Of a DNA stretch of 64,000 bases, positions 1 to 10,239 are shown one piece after another. The stretch comes from Gimesia chilikensis (lineage in GTDB: Bacteria; Planctomycetota; Planctomycetia; Planctomycetales; Planctomycetaceae), in assembly GCF_007744075.1 (NCBI RefSeq), contig NZ_CP036266.1:5565748-5629747 (forward strand), written 5' to 3'. Each line of letters begins with the position of its first letter. Position 1 is the first letter of the stretch. The position numbers and the translations under genes are program-made. The notes beneath the pieces were generated by a model that was not told the DNA's origin, ran no database searches, and worked only from the letters and a program-made list of their open reading frames with translations.

Positions 1-3000
1 CGTCCCTCCCAGGGGATTTCCATAGATGTCGACAATGGAGTCATCGTCAACCACATCCAGGCGCAGTGTCCCTGATTCAACTCCGGTGTCAGTGCCAGTG
101 TTAACTGTGACTTGCGTATAAGCAGCGGTATGATTCACGCTTTCGATTGAGACCTGATCGAGATTTCCGGTTGTGGTCAGCACGAAATCATACTGATCAA
201 CGCCGGAAACCTGTTCAGAATAATATACCCGAAAGACGACCGTGTCGGCGTTGTTCACGGCAGCATCGAACCGGACGACGGAAGTCACCAGAGGATCCGA
301 TGAATTAGCCGTCAGAACCACATCGTTTCCGTCACCGCCGACATAACTGATCCGGAAACGGGTACTTCCAAAGACGACATCCGCCCCTTCAGGCAGTCCA
401 CTGAAGGTACCGACAAACGGTGCCCCGGACTCGTTTCTGATAATGGTATAGCTGGTGTTGTCACCAGGAACAAAACTATCGAAGACAACTTCCAGGGTCG
501 TATTACTCAGATCAATCGCATCGGTCATCGTATACTGATCGTAGCCGCTGCCCGGAGCCGTTCCGTTAATCGCTACCCGAAATGCAGAGCCGGGCTCGAA
601 CGAAACATTGGTGGAAGGGTCCAGCGTGAGACGATTCATTCCCTGCACGCTGTCATAGAATTGAACCTGCGGCGCGGTGAACGTCACAGCCGACTCAATG
701 AAGACATCATTTTGAAACTGCAGTTGATGACCGGAATTCACATTCAGATCCGCATTCACAACCGTCGAGCCATCCCCGGCAGTCGTTACGTTCCCGATTC
801 CGGTTATACCACCTACCTCACCATTGAAGGTCACCGTCCCCTGGTTCGTGGTATTGACGGTCAGGCTGGCTCCTTCAGGATCGGTAAACAGGGCTTCGTA
901 TCGAAACGATCTTTGGGTGATACCATCCTCAGTCACCTCTACAGGCAGAATTTCACCAATGGTACCAGCCCCGTTTTCAATCCCTGTCCTGTGGTAGAAT
1001 TTAATATTTCCTACGGTTGAATTATTGTAAAGTGCCTCTTTGTAATGAACTTCGATTTTATTGGTTTTTTCATAGAGTCGGATCTGAAAACTGACGGGAG
1101 CAGCTTTATCAAAATTGACGCTACCAGTATTAATTTTCAAATGATTGACATTGTCATACTGGATCACAAACACGCGTTCGCCGGGATCGCCCAGTGTTTG
1201 GTAGTAAATCTCTCCATCATCAGCCCCGGGATCCAGGATACTCCACCATCCCGCGATCAAATTATTCGGTGGATCAGTAGACGGAATCTCGGTTGTATTC
1301 ACATTAAAAGATTGTCCGCCTGTAAAAGTGACAAAGCCGCCTGCATTAACATAAAGACCCGAGTACGAATTTTCGAAAAACCGAAAATCAAAACCGAGTT
1401 CAAGTAAGCCCGATTCTGCCTGTAAATTTTGAAGCACCAACCCTAGCGGAACGCCGGTGCTCTTGATGTCATCCCAGGTATAGTCGATCTCAGTTAAGTC
1501 GTAAGAATCGGTACCAGCTTCTTCCCAGGTATTTACGGTCCCATTAAAAGTAACATTTTCGCCATTGAGGGCTAAATCCAACCCCAATGAAACTGTACCG
1601 TCATAGGTCTGATCCCCAGTCGTCGTTATCGTATCAGCCTTAAGATTAATTTCCTCTGCGGTCAAATGCAGCCCTTGCAGAGAAAGGTTATCAAAAACAG
1701 TGATCGTATCATTCCCACCCCCGGTATTGATGTGAATCTGGTTCTGTTTAAAGCCAATGACCTGCTCGTCATGATAAATATAATAAGTTACAACCCCATC
1801 GACATCATACGAATAAATCCTGAGGTCATCATCGCTGCTGCCGGTCTGAAGAGTGACTTCCGAATCAGTACCATTCAACTGCAGATCGAGATCATCGATC
1901 TGCTCTACACTTTCTGACTGAACCGTAATGGTTGTTCCACTGGTCGTCAGAGTGGAGACGGTATTGAAATTTTCATCGACCGCATGAGTAATCTGATCAG
2001 GATCACCAAGGAATTTCAGAATATCATTTCCACTTCCACCACGCAGACGAATCTGTGCGGAGAGACTTGAGTCGAGAATAATCTCATCATCGCCGAGTCC
2101 GGCGTCAATTAAGATTTCGCCTTCTGTATCCAGATTCAGATCGATCGTATATGCCTCAAATAAAGGCTCATTGGTATCTGTATATTGTTGGGTTTTGGCG
2201 GAATCAGAATAAGGAATAACCATCACACTGACGGTATCCGCGTCAATCTGGGTGAGAGTAATCCGATCATGCCCTCCCGTTCCGGTCACATATGCGAGAT
2301 CCGGGATACCATCTCCGTCATTCTGCCCATTATTATCTTTCAAACCAATCTCAGGATCGTTCGCGATCTGTAAATAATTATTCGGTTCTGTGACCTTTTC
2401 TCCATCCTGTCGTTGTGTGAGATCGTATCGAATCACCTCGTAGGGATCTTCGCTATATTTGGCATACTGAGTGATCACACCACCATATGACAGGGGACTC
2501 GTCGTATGAAAGATGCTGAATGTGTGAAACGCTTCATGTGTCGCTGTGAAGGCCAGGCGATTTACCAGATTTTGATTGAATTCATCGGTACCCACAGTTC
2601 CACTGGTAAAGTCAAAAATTGTATCTGCGAATACGACTGCTGCTTCATCTTGAAAATTCCCCTGCTGGTATTCACCCTCGACATTTTGCTTCTCTAAATC
2701 AGCAGCAGCAGCGAGCCCGTACAGAAGTTCGTTATTTGACTCAACCCGGGAGGAGCCGACTGAGCCCCCGTCAAACCTGGGAGATGTGACCTCTGTTAAA
2801 TAGACATAAGCATCGTATCTCCCTGTATCAGCAGTAGAATCACCTGATTTTTTCATTGTCGCCTGAGCATCACTCAAGCTGCTGGAAGAGGCAATTTGAA
2901 CATCAATATCAAAGGGCTCGAGTGACTGTCGAACTAGTGCAATCACCGCATTCCCTAATGCAATCAGATCGTCATCATTAACATCATTAACTCCATCAAA

Positions 3001-3384
3001 GTCATAGTTCAGACTCCGGAAATTAAGGATATCAGAATTTTGCAATCTATCAGAAACACTATAATCAACACCCGATGGCCCATAGTTATTTAGATCGGGC
3101 CCGGTTCCCCGAAAATTACTTCCGTTACCATTGTTGTTACTTTGATCGATTTTTTTGAGGTCAAGCACCGTTGTCTGCATTACCTCGTCTGCAAACCCTT
3201 CGCCGAAGTCGAGGAAGATTGTCGTCGTCAGCATGACGCGGTCCTCCAGGGGGTCCACGGTTCGCATGCTGTTCTGTTGGGCCGCCTCCCACCGCTTCCG
3301 CATCGCTCTGCGAGCGCGGGAATTGTAACGGGGGCGTCGACGAATCCGGGAAACAAGACTGCTCAACCAGTTCGAAATCAGCAC
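1..3384 (-). CDS. Giant secreted protein with LEPR-XLL-like box, zincin motif and nidogen-like region (partial, C-terminus beyond left edge)
   Basis: The reading frame is open from a GTG at 3384 to the window edge (1128 codons seen). The start is well fixed: an in-frame TGA lies 12 bases upstream and overlaps a strong GAGAGGAG ribosome site. The basic N-terminus (residues 1-45) leads to LEDRVMLT, a variant of the planctomycete LEPR-XLL export-associated box. Residues 283-293 read HEAFHTFSIFH, an HExxHxxxxxH zinc site as in metzincins but with Ser where Gly is usual. Residues about 530-640 contain Asp/Asn-rich repeats of the type 'GSGNDIL' and 'GGGNDTI' similar to RTX/hemolysin-type calcium repeats. 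Residues about 650-780 (VNAGGFVTF, AGWWSILDP, FVIQYDNV) resemble a nidogen/NIDO domain. It is probably a secreted calcium-dependent adhesin or protease; activity is unproven. Divergent from the next gene. Confidence 0.85.
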   Translation of the reverse strand, partial: MLISNWLSSLVSRIRRRPRYNSRARRAMRKRWEAAQQNSMRTVDPLEDRVMLTTTIFLDFGEGFADEVMQTTVLDLKKIDQSNNNGNGSNFRGTGPDLNNYGPSGVDYSVSDRLQNSDILNFRSLNYDFDGVNDVNDDDLIALGNAVIALVRQSLEPFDIDVQIASSSSLSDAQATMKKSGDSTADTGRYDAYVYLTEVTSPRFDGGSVGSSRVESNNELLYGLAAAADLEKQNVEGEYQQGNFQDEAAVVFADTIFDFTSGTVGTDEFNQNLVNRLAFTATHEAFHTFSIFHTTSPLSYGGVITQYAKYSEDPYEVIRYDLTQRQDGEKVTEPNNYLQIANDPEIGLKDNNGQNDGDGIPDLAYVTGTGGHDRITLTQIDADTVSVMVIPYSDSAKTQQYTDTNEPLFEAYTIDLNLDTEGEILIDAGLGDDEIILDSSLSAQIRLRGGSGNDILKFLGDPDQITHAVDENFNTVSTLTTSGTTITVQSESVEQIDDLDLQLNGTDSEVTLQTGSSDDDLRIYSYDVDGVVTYYIYHDEQVIGFKQNQIHINTGGGNDTITVFDNLSLQGLHLTAEEINLKADTITTTGDQTYDGTVSLGLDLALNGENVTFNGTVNTWEEAGTDSYDLTEIDYTWDDIKSTGVPLGLVLQNLQAESGLLELGFDFRFFENSYSGLYVNAGGFVTFTGGQSFNVNTTEIPSTDPPNNLIAGWWSILDPGADDGEIYYQTLGDPGERVFVIQYDNVNHLKINTGSVNFDKAAPVSFQIRLYEKTNKIEVHYKEALYNNSTVGNIKFYHRTGIENGAGTIGEILPVEVTEDGITQRSFRYEALFTDPEGASLTVNTTNQGTVTFNGEVGGITGIGNVTTAGDGSTVVNADLNVNSGHQLQFQNDVFIESAVTFTAPQVQFYDSVQGMNRLTLDPSTNVSFEPGSAFRVAINGTAPGSGYDQYTMTDAIDLSNTTLEVVFDSFVPGDNTSYTIIRNESGAPFVGTFSGLPEGADVVFGSTRFRISYVGGDGNDVVLTANSSDPLVTSVVRFDAAVNNADTVVFRVYYSEQVSGVDQYDFVLTTTGNLDQVSIESVNHTAAYTQVTVNTGTDTGVESGTLRLDVVDDDSIVDIYGNPLGGT

Positions 3385-3790
3385 GGCGAACTCCTCTCAA
3401 CCGAATGAAATTCTGATGTTGTTGTCTACTTTAGAAATGAATTGCAAAGGTGGGTTTCATAGCAAAGATGTAACTCACTGCAGTTCACTGGCAACAGAGA
3501 TGACATGTATACATTAAATATCCATACCCATTCGGAATATCTATACAATTATTTCATTTGACGAAATATTCACGAAATAGAAATATTCGTCCGTACATTA
3601 GTCAAGCTAGAGAAAATAGACGCCTGTATCTAATAGTCAGCTCTCTCTAATTAGCTAATGCCATCTTCTCACTTCCTGACGTTTTCCAGATTTTCCTGTG
3701 ACTGTGCGTCGGGTTCGCCCTCACAAAGGTGATCTAGCTACCGACAGAGGGTCTGTCATCGATCAAAACTGGAACTGAGAGGGCTTACTG
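3385..3790. promoter_or_regulatory. AT-rich divergent promoter region between two giant secreted-protein genes
   Basis: No gene is supported here. The stretch is clearly richer in A+T than the flanking genes and must hold the start signals of both divergent genes. Two GAAATATTC words near 3564 and 3581 sit in an imperfect inverted repeat (GACGAAATATTC / GAAATATTCGTC). I could not assign a promoter box with confidence. The ribosome site of the plus-strand gene is weak (GAGAGGG, about 10 bases before ATG 3791). Confidence 0.4.
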
Positions 3791-6700
3791 ATGAAACTCA
3801 AATCCAACTTCACCTGTGCTGCACTGCGTTTGATTCCGGAACTGCTCCAGGGACTGGTCAAACAGAAACAAAGACGCGCATCCCGGGCAGCCACCCAGTG
3901 CAGACAACCCGCAGCCTGTTTGATTGAATCCCTCGAAGACCGCAGGCTGCTCACAGCCGCCTTTGCTGAATTCATCGACCCCAATCCGAGCCTAGACAAT
4001 GGTTTTGGTGACTCGGTTGTCCCCCTCAGCACCGGCAATGTCGTGATCACAGCTCCCTGGGATGATGCAGGGGGAGAAGACGCCGGCGCGGTTTATCTGT
4101 TCGATGGCTCTACCGGAAACCTGATCAGTACCCTCATCGGCTCGACTGAAGACGATCGCCTCGGTTTGAGTGGAGTGACGGCCCTCGCGACAGGCAATTT
4201 TGTCATCTGCAGTCCCTACTGGGACAACGGCTCCTGGGACGATGCAGGAGCGGTTACCTTTGGAAACGGAAATACCGGGATCAGCGGAACGGTTTCCTCT
4301 TCGAACAGTCTGGTGGGAACCTACTACAATGATTATCTGGGGCGCATCAACTATAGCGAAGACATCAGCGCTGTAACCGCCCTCCCGAACGGGAACTATG
4401 TCGTCAGCAGCCCTAACTGGGACAATGCCGCTGAACAGGATGCCGGCGCTGTTACATTTGGGAATGGACACACAGGGGTCACAGGTTCCATCACGGCCAG
4501 TAACAGTCTGATCGGCACCTCCAGCTATGATGCCGTAGGCGTTACCGGAGTAACTCTCCTCGATAACGGAAACTATGTGGTCAGCGTCCCCAACTGGGAC
4601 CAGATCAGAATCGAAGAGGGAGGCTATGTCCAGCGTACCAGAGATGTCGGTGCAGTAACCTGGGGCAGTCAATCCACCGGAGTCACAGGGATCATCTCAT
4701 CCTCAAACAGCCTGGTGGGATCACAGACAGATGATTACGTGGGCGGTATGTTTCTCGGTAATTCGGGGGTGACCGTGCTCCCGAATGGCAATTATGTCGT
4801 CAGTAGTCCCTATTGGAATAATGGAACCGCAACACAGGCTGGCGCAGTCACATTTGGTAACGGCAATTCGGGTATAACCGGCGTCGTATCCGTCAATAAC
4901 AGTCTGGTCGGATCTTCGACCTCGGACCATGTAGGCAGTATTGAATCTGTCTACCGTGTCAGTACTGAAACAAGCATCACAGTCTTATCCAACGGAAACT
5001 ATATTGTCTCCAGTCCCTACTGGGACAACGGTTCGGTCCTGAATGCCGGAGCAGTCACCTTCGCCAGTGGAACAGCAGGCATCAGCGGAGTGATTTCCTC
5101 AACCAACAGCCTGGTCGGTTCTTCAACAAATGACGAAATTGGCGGCTGGTCCCGGGGGGGCATGCGTAGTATTACCGAGCTCAGCAATGGAAATTTTGTA
5201 ATCAGCAGCCCTGACTGGGATCATGGCTCCGCAACCGATGCGGGTGCCGTCACGTTCGGTAATGGAACGACTGGCATCACAGGAGTCCTCTCCTCAGCCA
5301 ACAGTCTGGTGGGCTCCTCCAGCGACGACCAGGTCGGGTTATTTGATTACTATGGACTCTCGTTCGTTACCACGTTGACTAACGGCAATTACGTCGTCAG
5401 CAGCCCGTTCTGGGATAATGGCGATCTGAGCGACGCAGGTGCTGTCACCTTTGGTAACGGCACCACAGGCACCACTGGCGTAATCACTTCTGCCAACAGC
5501 CTGGTCGGTTCCACCAGTGATGACAGGCTGGGATATACTAATTCACGAGGGATCTCTGCCGTGACGCCGCTTTCGAACGGTAACTATGTTGTCAGCAGTC
5601 CGGACTGGGACAATGGCACCAACCAGGATGCGGGCGCATTCACTTTTGGAAACGGCATCAGTGGAACCAGCGGTACCATTAATGCATCCAACAGCCTCGT
5701 TGGTACCAGCGCAAAAGATGAACTCGGAAGTATGGATATTGAGCAGACTTCTGCCGTCACGGCCCTGCCCAATGGTAACTATGTTCTCACCAGCCCCTCC
5801 TGGGATAACGGTGATCTCTACAACGCGGGTGCAGTCACGTTCGGTGATGGAACTACGGGTGTAACCGGAGTGATTTCAGCTGCGAACAGCCTGATCGGAA
5901 CAATAGATAATGATCGACTGGGATATTCCGGAGTTACGGTGCTTACCAACGGCAATTATGTCATCACCAGTCCCTTCTGGAACAACCCGAACGGAGAGTA
6001 CGGCATCGCTTATGCTGCCGGTGCCGTCACGTTTGCTAATGGCAGCACCGGTATTACAGGAACGATCTCAGAAAGCAACAGCCTGGTCGGTACCGACAGC
6101 GACGACATTGTAGGCGGCACGAATTATGAGGGCTTTACCGGAGTCATCCCTCTAACCAATGGAAATTACGTCGTCAGTTCACGGAACTGGTCGGTTGGTT
6201 TAGAGGCAAATGCAGGTGCAGTCACTTTCGGCAACGGCACAACCGGGGTCCAGGGACCAGTCTCCTCTGAAAACAGTCTGATTGGTGCTCAGATAGGTGA
6301 CCTTGTCGGAGACATCAGCTTCACCGGTTTTAACAGTGTGCACGCTCTCCCAAACGGAAACTACGTTGTAATGGCCAGCTACTGGGATAACGGCACGATT
6401 GAGGACGCAGGAGCGATTACATTAGGCAATGGGTCAACAGGCACGAGTGGCGTTATCTCAGCCAATAACAGTCTTGTGGGATCGTCTCATTATGATCACC
6501 TCGGCATCAACGATCCTGAAGGATCCTATGAACTGACAATTCTCGACAACAGTAATTTTCTGGTGACCAGCCCTGGATGGGATGCGGGGGCAAACTACAA
6601 CCTTGCAGCAGTGACCTTTGGCAATGGAACCACCGGACTCAACGGTCCTCTCTCTGCAAATAACAGCGTCTCGGGTCAGAATTCGAGGACCGAGCTTCCC

Positions 6701-8401
6701 CAGATCGTACTGGATGCAGTCAATAATGCGTTCTACATTTCTTATTCGGATCAGGGAAAGGTCTATGCGGGATCGCAGGGAACGGGACTGGTTCAAACCA
6801 GCATCGATGAAATCTCTGATCTCAGTATCGATAAAAATGCAGCACAACAGACAGTCAACCTTACAGGTATCACAGCAGGTGGTGCGGCAACGAACCCCAG
6901 GCGGGTTACTGCAACCAGCAATCACCCGGCACTGATTCCCGATCCGACCGTAATTTATAACACGCCTGCGGAAACAGGCAGCCTGACGTTCACACCTGTA
7001 GCAGACCAGAGTGGTGTCGCCATCATCACCGTAACTGTCGAAGATGGTGGACTTGATGGTGATCTGGATACCCAGGAGGATAATGGATTCTTTCAGCGCA
7101 CTTTCAATGTATTTGTTGACTACTCTGGAGAATCAGTATCTGCTGAAATCAACCTGCAGGTTGTCAGCTCCCCGACAGAAATCAACGCGAATGGTACCGC
7201 CTCGGATATACCTGATCACCAGTCAGACGTCTTGGAATGGTCCTCATTCTGGGTGGAACTCTGGGTGAATACGAATGACAATTTCAGCCAGGGTATCTTC
7301 TCCACGAGTCTCGACCTGAACTATCAGAGTGCCTATACGACGGCAACCGCCATCGAGTTCGGGCCTGCCTTTTCCCTGAATCAGAGCGGCACCATTGACG
7401 ATGCCTCCGGGAGCATCACCGGTCTGTCTGCAGAGACAGCTCAGACCGATCTGGGAGTTTCCGAGCACCTGCTCTTTGCCCGCATCAGATTTGAATCGCT
7501 GGCCGAAGATGGAGTCGACCTGGATCTGGACCAGCAGCAGATCGGTCCCCATGACCTGGAGCTCGCTTTTACCTCTGCAGAAGTCGGTCTCGTCTCCGGT
7601 TTACCGGTCACGGTCAGCGGTAGCACGCTGCAGACAACCAGTATCTGGGCGAATCCTTATGACCTCAATGACGATGATGCCATCAATTTTCGTGACCTGC
7701 TCCTGTTCGCCAGCGTTTATGGCGAGACACCCAGCCAGTCGCAATCCGTCTATGCCTGGTTCGCAGATCTGAATCAGAACGATCGTGTTGAATTCAAAGA
7801 CTTGCTCCTGTTCGCCAGCAATTACGGCAAACGCAAACTTGAATCGCCCGCGATCATTTATCCCCTCAATTATCCGGACGCGTGGAACAATCAGTTGAGA
7901 CTTGCCGCAGCTGTTCCTGCATCACAAAATCCCACTCCTTTATCTCAGACCGCAGCGGAAGAGATGCTGCAGACAGCTAAAACAGATCTCACATCTCAAC
8001 TCTCTCCAGAAGATCAGCTGCAACTGGACGCGATTCAGGTCCAGGTCGTTGATCTCCAGGGAGCTGTGCTGGGACGTGCAGCCGAGAATACGATCTACCT
8101 CGACGCCACCGCTGCGGGTCAGGGCTGGTTCATCGATCCGACACCTCGTGATCATAGTGAATTTCAGCAAACAGACGACTTATCCTTAGTCGCTCTGCCG
8201 GACAGCGACGCAGACGGTCAGGTCGATCTCTGGACAGTCATCCGCCACGAGCTCCAGCACCTGTTGGGATACGAACATCAGGAACAGGGCCTGCTGGAAA
8301 GCACGCTCCAACCGGGAGTCCGTAAACTGACCGAATGGGAACAGGACGCCGACCTCTATTTCGCCTCCCTGCAGGCAGAAACGGAACTCAGTCCGTTTTA
8401 A
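3791..8401 (+). CDS. Giant secreted repeat protein with dockerin and C-terminal zincin motif
   Basis: The protein has 1536 residues. After a basic N-terminus, residues 48-54 (LEDRRLL) form a LEPR-XLL-type box. Residues about 60-990 hold roughly 13 repeats of about 70 residues, each with GAVTFGNG, NSLVGSSxxD and NGNYVVSSPYWDNG motifs. This resembles the unknown-function repeat I know as DUF5650 and could build a beta-propeller-like array. A region near 1060-1110 looks like a cadherin/Ig-type domain, followed by a cohesin-like beta domain (about 1130-1280). Two calcium loops at about 1288-1350 (DLNDDDAINFRDLLLF and DLNQNDRVEFKDLLLF) make a dockerin. Residues 1486-1496 read HELQHLLGYEH, an HExxHxxGxxH zinc site. 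The position where family members usually carry the Met-turn has Leu (GLLESTL). Its stop overlaps the convergent diguanylate cyclase gene by 4 bases. Confidence 0.88.
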   Translation: MKLKSNFTCAALRLIPELLQGLVKQKQRRASRAATQCRQPAACLIESLEDRRLLTAAFAEFIDPNPSLDNGFGDSVVPLSTGNVVITAPWDDAGGEDAGAVYLFDGSTGNLISTLIGSTEDDRLGLSGVTALATGNFVICSPYWDNGSWDDAGAVTFGNGNTGISGTVSSSNSLVGTYYNDYLGRINYSEDISAVTALPNGNYVVSSPNWDNAAEQDAGAVTFGNGHTGVTGSITASNSLIGTSSYDAVGVTGVTLLDNGNYVVSVPNWDQIRIEEGGYVQRTRDVGAVTWGSQSTGVTGIISSSNSLVGSQTDDYVGGMFLGNSGVTVLPNGNYVVSSPYWNNGTATQAGAVTFGNGNSGITGVVSVNNSLVGSSTSDHVGSIESVYRVSTETSITVLSNGNYIVSSPYWDNGSVLNAGAVTFASGTAGISGVISSTNSLVGSSTNDEIGGWSRGGMRSITELSNGNFVISSPDWDHGSATDAGAVTFGNGTTGITGVLSSANSLVGSSSDDQVGLFDYYGLSFVTTLTNGNYVVSSPFWDNGDLSDAGAVTFGNGTTGTTGVITSANSLVGSTSDDRLGYTNSRGISAVTPLSNGNYVVSSPDWDNGTNQDAGAFTFGNGISGTSGTINASNSLVGTSAKDELGSMDIEQTSAVTALPNGNYVLTSPSWDNGDLYNAGAVTFGDGTTGVTGVISAANSLIGTIDNDRLGYSGVTVLTNGNYVITSPFWNNPNGEYGIAYAAGAVTFANGSTGITGTISESNSLVGTDSDDIVGGTNYEGFTGVIPLTNGNYVVSSRNWSVGLEANAGAVTFGNGTTGVQGPVSSENSLIGAQIGDLVGDISFTGFNSVHALPNGNYVVMASYWDNGTIEDAGAITLGNGSTGTSGVISANNSLVGSSHYDHLGINDPEGSYELTILDNSNFLVTSPGWDAGANYNLAAVTFGNGTTGLNGPLSANNSVSGQNSRTELPQIVLDAVNNAFYISYSDQGKVYAGSQGTGLVQTSIDEISDLSIDKNAAQQTVNLTGITAGGAATNPRRVTATSNHPALIPDPTVIYNTPAETGSLTFTPVADQSGVAIITVTVEDGGLDGDLDTQEDNGFFQRTFNVFVDYSGESVSAEINLQVVSSPTEINANGTASDIPDHQSDVLEWSSFWVELWVNTNDNFSQGIFSTSLDLNYQSAYTTATAIEFGPAFSLNQSGTIDDASGSITGLSAETAQTDLGVSEHLLFARIRFESLAEDGVDLDLDQQQIGPHDLELAFTSAEVGLVSGLPVTVSGSTLQTTSIWANPYDLNDDDAINFRDLLLFASVYGETPSQSQSVYAWFADLNQNDRVEFKDLLLFASNYGKRKLESPAIIYPLNYPDAWNNQLRLAAAVPASQNPTPLSQTAAEEMLQTAKTDLTSQLSPEDQLQLDAIQVQVVDLQGAVLGRAAENTIYLDATAAGQGWFIDPTPRDHSEFQQTDDLSLVALPDSDADGQVDLWTVIRHELQHLLGYEHQEQGLLESTLQPGVRKLTEWEQDADLYFASLQAETELSPF

Positions 8402-10239
8402 TCCGCAACGGTTTCAATGTGCTGTGACTGATATTCCCGACACTGCTCCATGAGCTGGTTGGTCAGATAGATCACCTCAACCACATCCATGGTCGTCGCC
8501 GCATCTCGTAACTGGCCGGCCGCCGCAGCCACTTCAGGCAAGTTCTGCTCTTTTGCCAGTGTGTGAACTTCATCTGCGAGGTCCGCGAGTCCGTCAAAGT
8601 CCTGCCTGTCTATCATCTGCCCCAGTCCGTCCATGGTCTGACCCAGCCGCAACGCCGCTTCCGAAGAAATCGCGGGCTCTTGTGCTTCAGATCCCTGTGA
8701 ATCGGGCGTCTGTCCAACAGGCGCCGGTTCCCGCGCGACTGGTTCGCTGAAGTCCATATCCCGGGGAACGAGGTCCCACCGCGAAACCTGGTTACGCCCG
8801 CCCCGTTTGGCGGCATACAGGCACTTGTCGGCTTCGTCCAGCAGGTCCTGGGCGTTCTCTGCCCCCAGGCTGACGGCAGTCGCACCAAAACTGGAGGTCA
8901 CCTTCAGTTCTTCGAATTCAAGACGCTCGACTGCCCGGCGGTACTCCTCGGCCACCTGGGCGGTCTGATCAATGTCATGTCCCGGCAGGAGAATACAGAA
9001 CTCTTCTCCCCCATACCGGCAGAGTACACCCGGCGCCGTGACCAACTCCATCAGCGTTGCACCAATTCCTTTCAATACCAGGTCACCGGTTGAGTGCCCA
9101 TGATTGTCATTGATCGACTTGAAATGATCGATATCCAGTAATACGCATCCCAATGGTGTCCCCTGCTCTTTTGCTTCTGCCCAGAGGGTCTCCATCTGTT
9201 CGTAGAACGAACGTCGATTCAGGCAGGATGTCAGCGGATCGCGTGTCGCCAGGTATTCCAGTTCCTGGTTTTTCTGCTGAATTTCTTCTCGCGATTCGTG
9301 CAGTGCCTGCAGCATCTTGCGTAACTCTGATTTCTTTTTCTCCAGTTCGGTCACATCTTCAAAACTGACCAGCACTCCCCGTGATCTGCCTTCATCGTCC
9401 TGCACCGGTGCGCAACTGACAACAAAACAGTCAGCGACAGTCGTATTGCTTTCCAGTGACAGTGTAATCCCCTTATGGGTCTCCCCATCTGTTAAGACGC
9501 GCGTCCAGGGTAGTATATTTTCCGATTCATCCTCAGTCTCGCTCTGAATCATCCACGGCAGTTTGCCAACCGGTTGCCCCTGCAGCTGTTCGGGCGTGGT
9601 CCGTAGTGCGCGTGCAATCGTTTTATTCGCCAGGACAATCTGCTCTTTCGTATCCAGAATCAACAGGCCACCGGCCAGCGTATCTAATGCTTCCTGCACC
9701 CGTCCCGGAATCACCCGGGACGGGTTCAGCGACTGCAGGGTTTTCCGCAGAAAGAGAGCGAACAGCAGAAAACAGCATCCAACAACAAAAACGATATATC
9801 GCGTCATCGGTCTGTACCACAATGACTGCAGGCTCCCGTGTTGAATCGGATAATAAATCTCCAGTTGTCCCCAGGGCAGATTCTGCTCCCGCAGTTCGAT
9901 GCGAACCTGGTTGAACTTGCTGGCGAGATCAGCATCGGTCAGATTGACTGTCGGCCCTGCGTGTAGAAAGACCTCTCCATCCTGCTTTCTGAGCACGGCA
10001 CTGCTGATATCGGGATTATGTTTTACGACCGCTGCGAGATAGTCTTGTAGTGCTTCAGAATTTCTCTGGGTCAGAAACAGCGAACTGCTGACCGCGAGTG
10101 CCTCACAATAGCGGGCCCGGTCTTCCATCTGCAAACGCGACAGGTTCGGAGCCAGATTCAAGCTGCAGGCGATCAGCATCGTACTCAGCGTGAGTATGAC
10201 CAGTCCTGTGACAATTCGAAAAGTGACTGAAACACGCAT
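8398..10239 (-). CDS. Membrane diguanylate cyclase: two TM segments, PAS, coiled coil, GGDEF and HPt-like tail
   Basis: The 613-residue protein would make cyclic di-GMP from GTP at the inner membrane. Membrane segments lie near residues 10-30 and 150-167, enclosing a periplasmic sensor of about 115 residues. A PAS domain follows (about 185-300, LDTLAGGLLILDTKEQ onwards), then a charged coiled coil (about 290-330) and a GGDEF domain with an intact GGEEF at 410-414. The allosteric inhibitory RxxD just before it is replaced by TAPG, so product inhibition through that site is unlikely. The last ~110 residues after an Ala/Pro-rich linker are helical and carry an HxLxK-like segment reminiscent of a degenerate HPt domain. 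The ATG overlaps the stop of the upstream giant adhesin gene (TAATG), which implies coupled translation and a role in controlling that protein. Confidence 0.93.
   Translation of the reverse strand: MRVSVTFRIVTGLVILTLSTMLIACSLNLAPNLSRLQMEDRARYCEALAVSSSLFLTQRNSEALQDYLAAVVKHNPDISSAVLRKQDGEVFLHAGPTVNLTDADLASKFNQVRIELREQNLPWGQLEIYYPIQHGSLQSLWYRPMTRYIVFVVGCCFLLFALFLRKTLQSLNPSRVIPGRVQEALDTLAGGLLILDTKEQIVLANKTIARALRTTPEQLQGQPVGKLPWMIQSETEDESENILPWTRVLTDGETHKGITLSLESNTTVADCFVVSCAPVQDDEGRSRGVLVSFEDVTELEKKKSELRKMLQALHESREEIQQKNQELEYLATRDPLTSCLNRRSFYEQMETLWAEAKEQGTPLGCVLLDIDHFKSINDNHGHSTGDLVLKGIGATLMELVTAPGVLCRYGGEEFCILLPGHDIDQTAQVAEEYRRAVERLEFEELKVTSSFGATAVSLGAENAQDLLDEADKCLYAAKRGGRNQVSRWDLVPRDMDFSEPVAREPAPVGQTPDSQGSEAQEPAISSEAALRLGQTMDGLGQMIDRQDFDGLADLADEVHTLAKEQNLPEVAAAAGQLRDAATTMDVVEVIYLTNQLMEQCREYQSQHIETVAD

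Noticed and set aside
3161-3400. 79-codon frame starting with TTG at 3400
   Set aside because: It is in another frame over the N-terminus of the giant gene, whose GTG start has a strong ribosome site and in-frame upstream stop.
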